A stretch of 64,000 nucleotides of DNA, taken from contig CAVXYG010000006.1 in NCBI GenBank assembly GCA_963766005.1, positions 406,382-470,381 on the forward strand. Direction: 5' to 3'. The translations under genes were made by a program, and so were the position numbers. The notes under the pieces were generated by a model. It was not told the origin of the DNA. It saw only the letters and a list, made by a program, of their open reading frames with translations, and did not search any database. This stretch comes from CAVXYG01 sp963766005 (lineage in GTDB: Bacteria; Actinomycetota; Actinomycetes; S36-B12; GCA-2699445). Of the stretch, positions 61,893 through 64,000 are shown in pieces (within the stretch, counting starts at the first letter, position 1; each line of letters begins with the position of its first letter).

Positions 61893-62669
61893 CTATCCGG
61901 AGCAGATCCCACACTCGCACGCCCCCGGTGATCCCCGCCGTGTTCGGCACGATTTCGGCGTTGGGCGGCAGGTCGGCCGCGGTGAGGTGCTTGGCGTTGC
62001 CACCGCCGATGTAGAGGTGGTCGAAGAACAGGTACTCGTGGTAGGCCTCGATCGCCGTCGGACCCGCTTGGACCAGGTCTTGTTGCCCACCGCCTTGCGG
62101 GCAACGTTGCCGATCTGCTGCTCGACCGTCTCGCCCTTGCGGAGCGGCGCGTGCCCCAGCTCGAGGTGCGGCAGGAGCTGGCCGTGGTTGAACAGCGCGG
62201 TACCGGTGCCGGTGCCCAGCGTCATGACGAACTCGAAGCCCTCGCCACGCACCACCGCGCAGCCCTGCATGTCGGCGTCGTTCACCACGATCGGTCGGCC
62301 GGTCGAATGCCTCGGCGAGCGCCCGGCCGAGGTCGAACCCGAGCCACTTGGACTGGAGCGTCGGATCGACCTCGCCGCCGTAGACGCGACGCGAGAGCGC
62401 CGGGACGTTGCGCACGATCCCCTCCCGGATCAGCCCCGGGAAGCCCACGGAGACGCGTTGCGCTGCCGGCAGTGCCTCGGTGACTGCGAGGATGGTCTCG
62501 ACGAGCGGGACGGCGGACAGGGGTACGGCGTCTGTACGCCGCACCCGCTCGGTGATCATGTCCCCGCCCGGCGTCGAGCACCGATGCCTTCACGCCGGAG
62601 CCGCCCACGTCGATCGCGAGGGTCCGGACGTCGGTGGGGCCACTCGCCTCGCTTGTCCTGCTTGCTCAT
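61893..62669 (-). pseudogene. ROK-family sugar kinase (polyphosphate-glucokinase-like), multiply frameshifted
   Basis: From MSKQDKR at 62669 the gene can be pieced together across frames: TLAIDVGGSGVKASVLDA (ATP phosphate loop), DMITERVRRTDAVP...VSVGFPGLIREGIVRN, PIVVNDADMQGCAV (catalytic Asp), FVMTLGTGTGTALFNHG (ROK/PPGK nucleotide-binding), then AIEAYHEYLFFDHLYIGGGNAKHL and a C-terminal VPNTAGITGGV. Frame changes fall near 62640-62655, 62558-62572, 62289-62305 and 62060-62085, most at short homopolymers. It resembles actinobacterial polyphosphate/ATP glucokinases; the phosphoryl donor cannot be read. All motifs survive, so sequencing error is the likely cause. Confidence 0.78.
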
Positions 62670-62805
62670 CCAGTCCGCCTTCCGCGGTTGCTTCTCATCG
62701 GCGTCTGCCGAGTGCCGCGCCGCCCTCGCCCGCCGATGCTCCTCCTTGCCGTGGGCGAGCGGCGGGGTGCTCACGGCCGCCGCCGTTGTCCCAGCCTCGG
62801 CCCGG

Positions 62806-63918
62806 CTAGAGCCCCAGCCATACGGCGGGATCCATGAAATTGCCGTTGGCGTCCATCACTTCGAAGTGCAGGTGCGGCCCGGTGGAGTTGCCGGTCGACC
62901 CGACGTCGCCGATGTGCTGCCCGCCGTCACCTCTGCCGCCACACTGACGTTGATCGGCGACAGGTGCGCGTACCGCGTCTGCGTGCCGTCCGAGTGCTGG
63001 ATGACGATCGGTGTTGCCGTAGGCGCCGCCCCAGCCGGCCTCCACGACGTGCCGTTCTTCGCGGCGTACACGTCGGCACCCGTGCGGCTGGGCGAAGTCC
63101 AGGCCCGTGTGGTATCCGCTGCTCCAGTAGCCGCCGCCGGCACCGAAGCCGGAACTGATGGAGTACCCGGCCTGGGTCGGGACGACGACGGGGTTGAGGG
63201 TCCACTTCAGCTCTGATGCCTGCTGGCTCAGGATTGCGGCTTCCTGCTCGGCCGCGGCGAGTTCGGCCTCGGTCACCGACACCTGGTGCCCGAGCCACTT
63301 CACCTGATCGGCGAGCTCGGCCTCCTGCGCCTCCAACTCCTCGAACTGGGCCTCCACGTCCTCCAACCGCTGCTCAGCAGCCTCGGCTTCGGCTTTGGCC
63401 TCGGCCACCTCCTCCGAGGTCGGTCCGCCCGGGTGTATCGACAACGGCCGCTGGCCATGATCTGGGTGTACGTCGCCTTCTTCGATGCCCTTCGTCCGCC
63501 GCTTCGGCCGGCTCTCGATCGTCGGCTTCGACCGCCGCCTCCTGCTCGGCGACCTTCTCCAACTCCGCCGGCGTTCTTCGCGAGGGCGCTGGCGGATCTT
63601 GCGGCTGTGACGACGCTTCGCTCTTGCAGCCGCGGCCTGGTCTCGCTGCTGCTCGAGGCTGACGAGGTCCTCCGCGGTCATCGAGGCGTAGTCCAGCGGC
63701 GGTGCCTCCACCTGCGCCACTGCGGCGCTCGCCGCGGAGGTCTCGGTCGCCGTCATAGCCGCCGTCGTTTCCGTCTGCGTGCTCGCCGCCGCCGAGGTTG
63801 CGGCCACGCTCCGGCACCCACGACGCCGAGCGCGATGCGGCCGCACCGGCACGGGCCATGTCCTGCGGCACCAGCCCCATGCGGGCCGCGTGAGCACCAC
63901 CACCACACTCCACTGCAC
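62806..63918 (-). pseudogene. Secreted M23 (LytM-type) peptidase with coiled coil, multiply frameshifted
   Basis: C-terminal M23 metallopeptidase domain, which cuts peptidoglycan cross-bridges or activates amidases: SGYHTGLDFAQPH (first metal ligands), then in a second frame DVYAAKNGTSW and TRYAHLSPI, then back to STGNSTGPHLHFEVMDANGNFMDPAVWLGL with the catalytic HLH. Before it a helical, Glu/Ala-rich coiled coil (EEVAEAKAEAEAAEQRLEDVEAQFEELEAQEAEL) as in divisome-associated EnvC-like proteins. The N-terminal part, with an Ala/Thr-rich segment suggesting an export signal or linker, is shuffled over several frames between about 63420 and 63910, and the true start cannot be fixed. Confidence 0.78.
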
Positions 63919-64000
63919 GTCGCGAGAGGCCGGTCAAGCCGTGGCGCGCTACCGCTTCGGACAGCGCAGCCTGCACGCGGCGATCGGCGCCCGGGCCGCG

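Overview
This window is a stretch of core chromosome from a high-G+C actinobacterium (class Actinomycetes). The evidence is gene order, the zinc-ribbon L32/L28 ribosomal proteins, a SepIVA-type DivIVA protein, an actinobacterial-type two-lipoyl E2 subunit, GlnA1/GlnE/GlnA2 with a GlnR box, F420 genes (cofC, npdG) and many leaderless genes. From memory of Mycobacterium tuberculosis, the order matches two of its conserved blocks (smc...leuCD-iclR and pepB...panB), which are far apart there but joined here. I cannot name a genus.

Layout. 0-10.8 kb: 3' end of a TrkA-like protein, then a minus-strand block recG-rsmD-coaD-sepIVA-like-DUF177-rpmF-rnc-mutM-small coiled-coil protein-smc. 10.8-16.8 kb: a FakA/YloV-type DAK2 protein, an acyl-CoA ligase and a wax ester synthase/diacylglycerol acyltransferase with a long Ala-rich insertion, then rpmB. 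16.9-26.2 kb: thiL, DUF3515 lipoprotein, ddl, gpsA, plsC, cofC, hupB (basic tail interrupted), leuD, leuC and a divergent IclR regulator. 26.3-31.9 kb: leucyl aminopeptidase, lpd, a frameshifted E2 gene (sucB) and a frameshifted inositol-monophosphatase-like gene. 32.0-34.4 kb: HMG-CoA reductase and a lipase. 34.6-39.5 kb: TIGR01777 epimerase, membrane-anchored unknown, lipB, membrane unknown, lipA, DUF4191. 39.6-51.6 kb: GH31 glycosidase, RDD protein, glnA, an acetyltransferase, glnE, glnA2, nadE, SRPBCC protein. 51.8-57.5 kb: Na+/alanine symporter, panB, npdG, CoA-transferase/racemase, a 61-residue protein, map. 58.0-61.2 kb: RNase P RNA and a two-gene operon of a PHA-synthase-like protein with an unrecognised Rossmann-like protein. 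61.3-64.0 kb: ROK kinase, uracil-DNA-glycosylase-like and M23 peptidase genes, all broken by several frameshifts.

How the genes work together. Lipoic acid synthesis (lipB, lipA) sits near its users (E2, lpd). Nitrogen assimilation (glnA, glnE, glnA2, nadE) is clustered, and glnA carries a four-site GlnR box. Neutral lipid or PHA storage is suggested by the acyl-CoA ligase, WS/DGAT and PhaC-like genes. At least twelve genes have a TANNNT-like -10 hexamer ending 6-7 bases before the start codon, the signature of leaderless mRNAs.

Caution. Frameshifts fall in sucB, the IMPase gene, hupB and above all the last 2.6 kb, usually in homopolymers or low-complexity sequence of genes whose every domain is otherwise intact. 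Sequencing or assembly error is at least as likely as real gene decay. All homology calls were made by reading motifs, without database searches.
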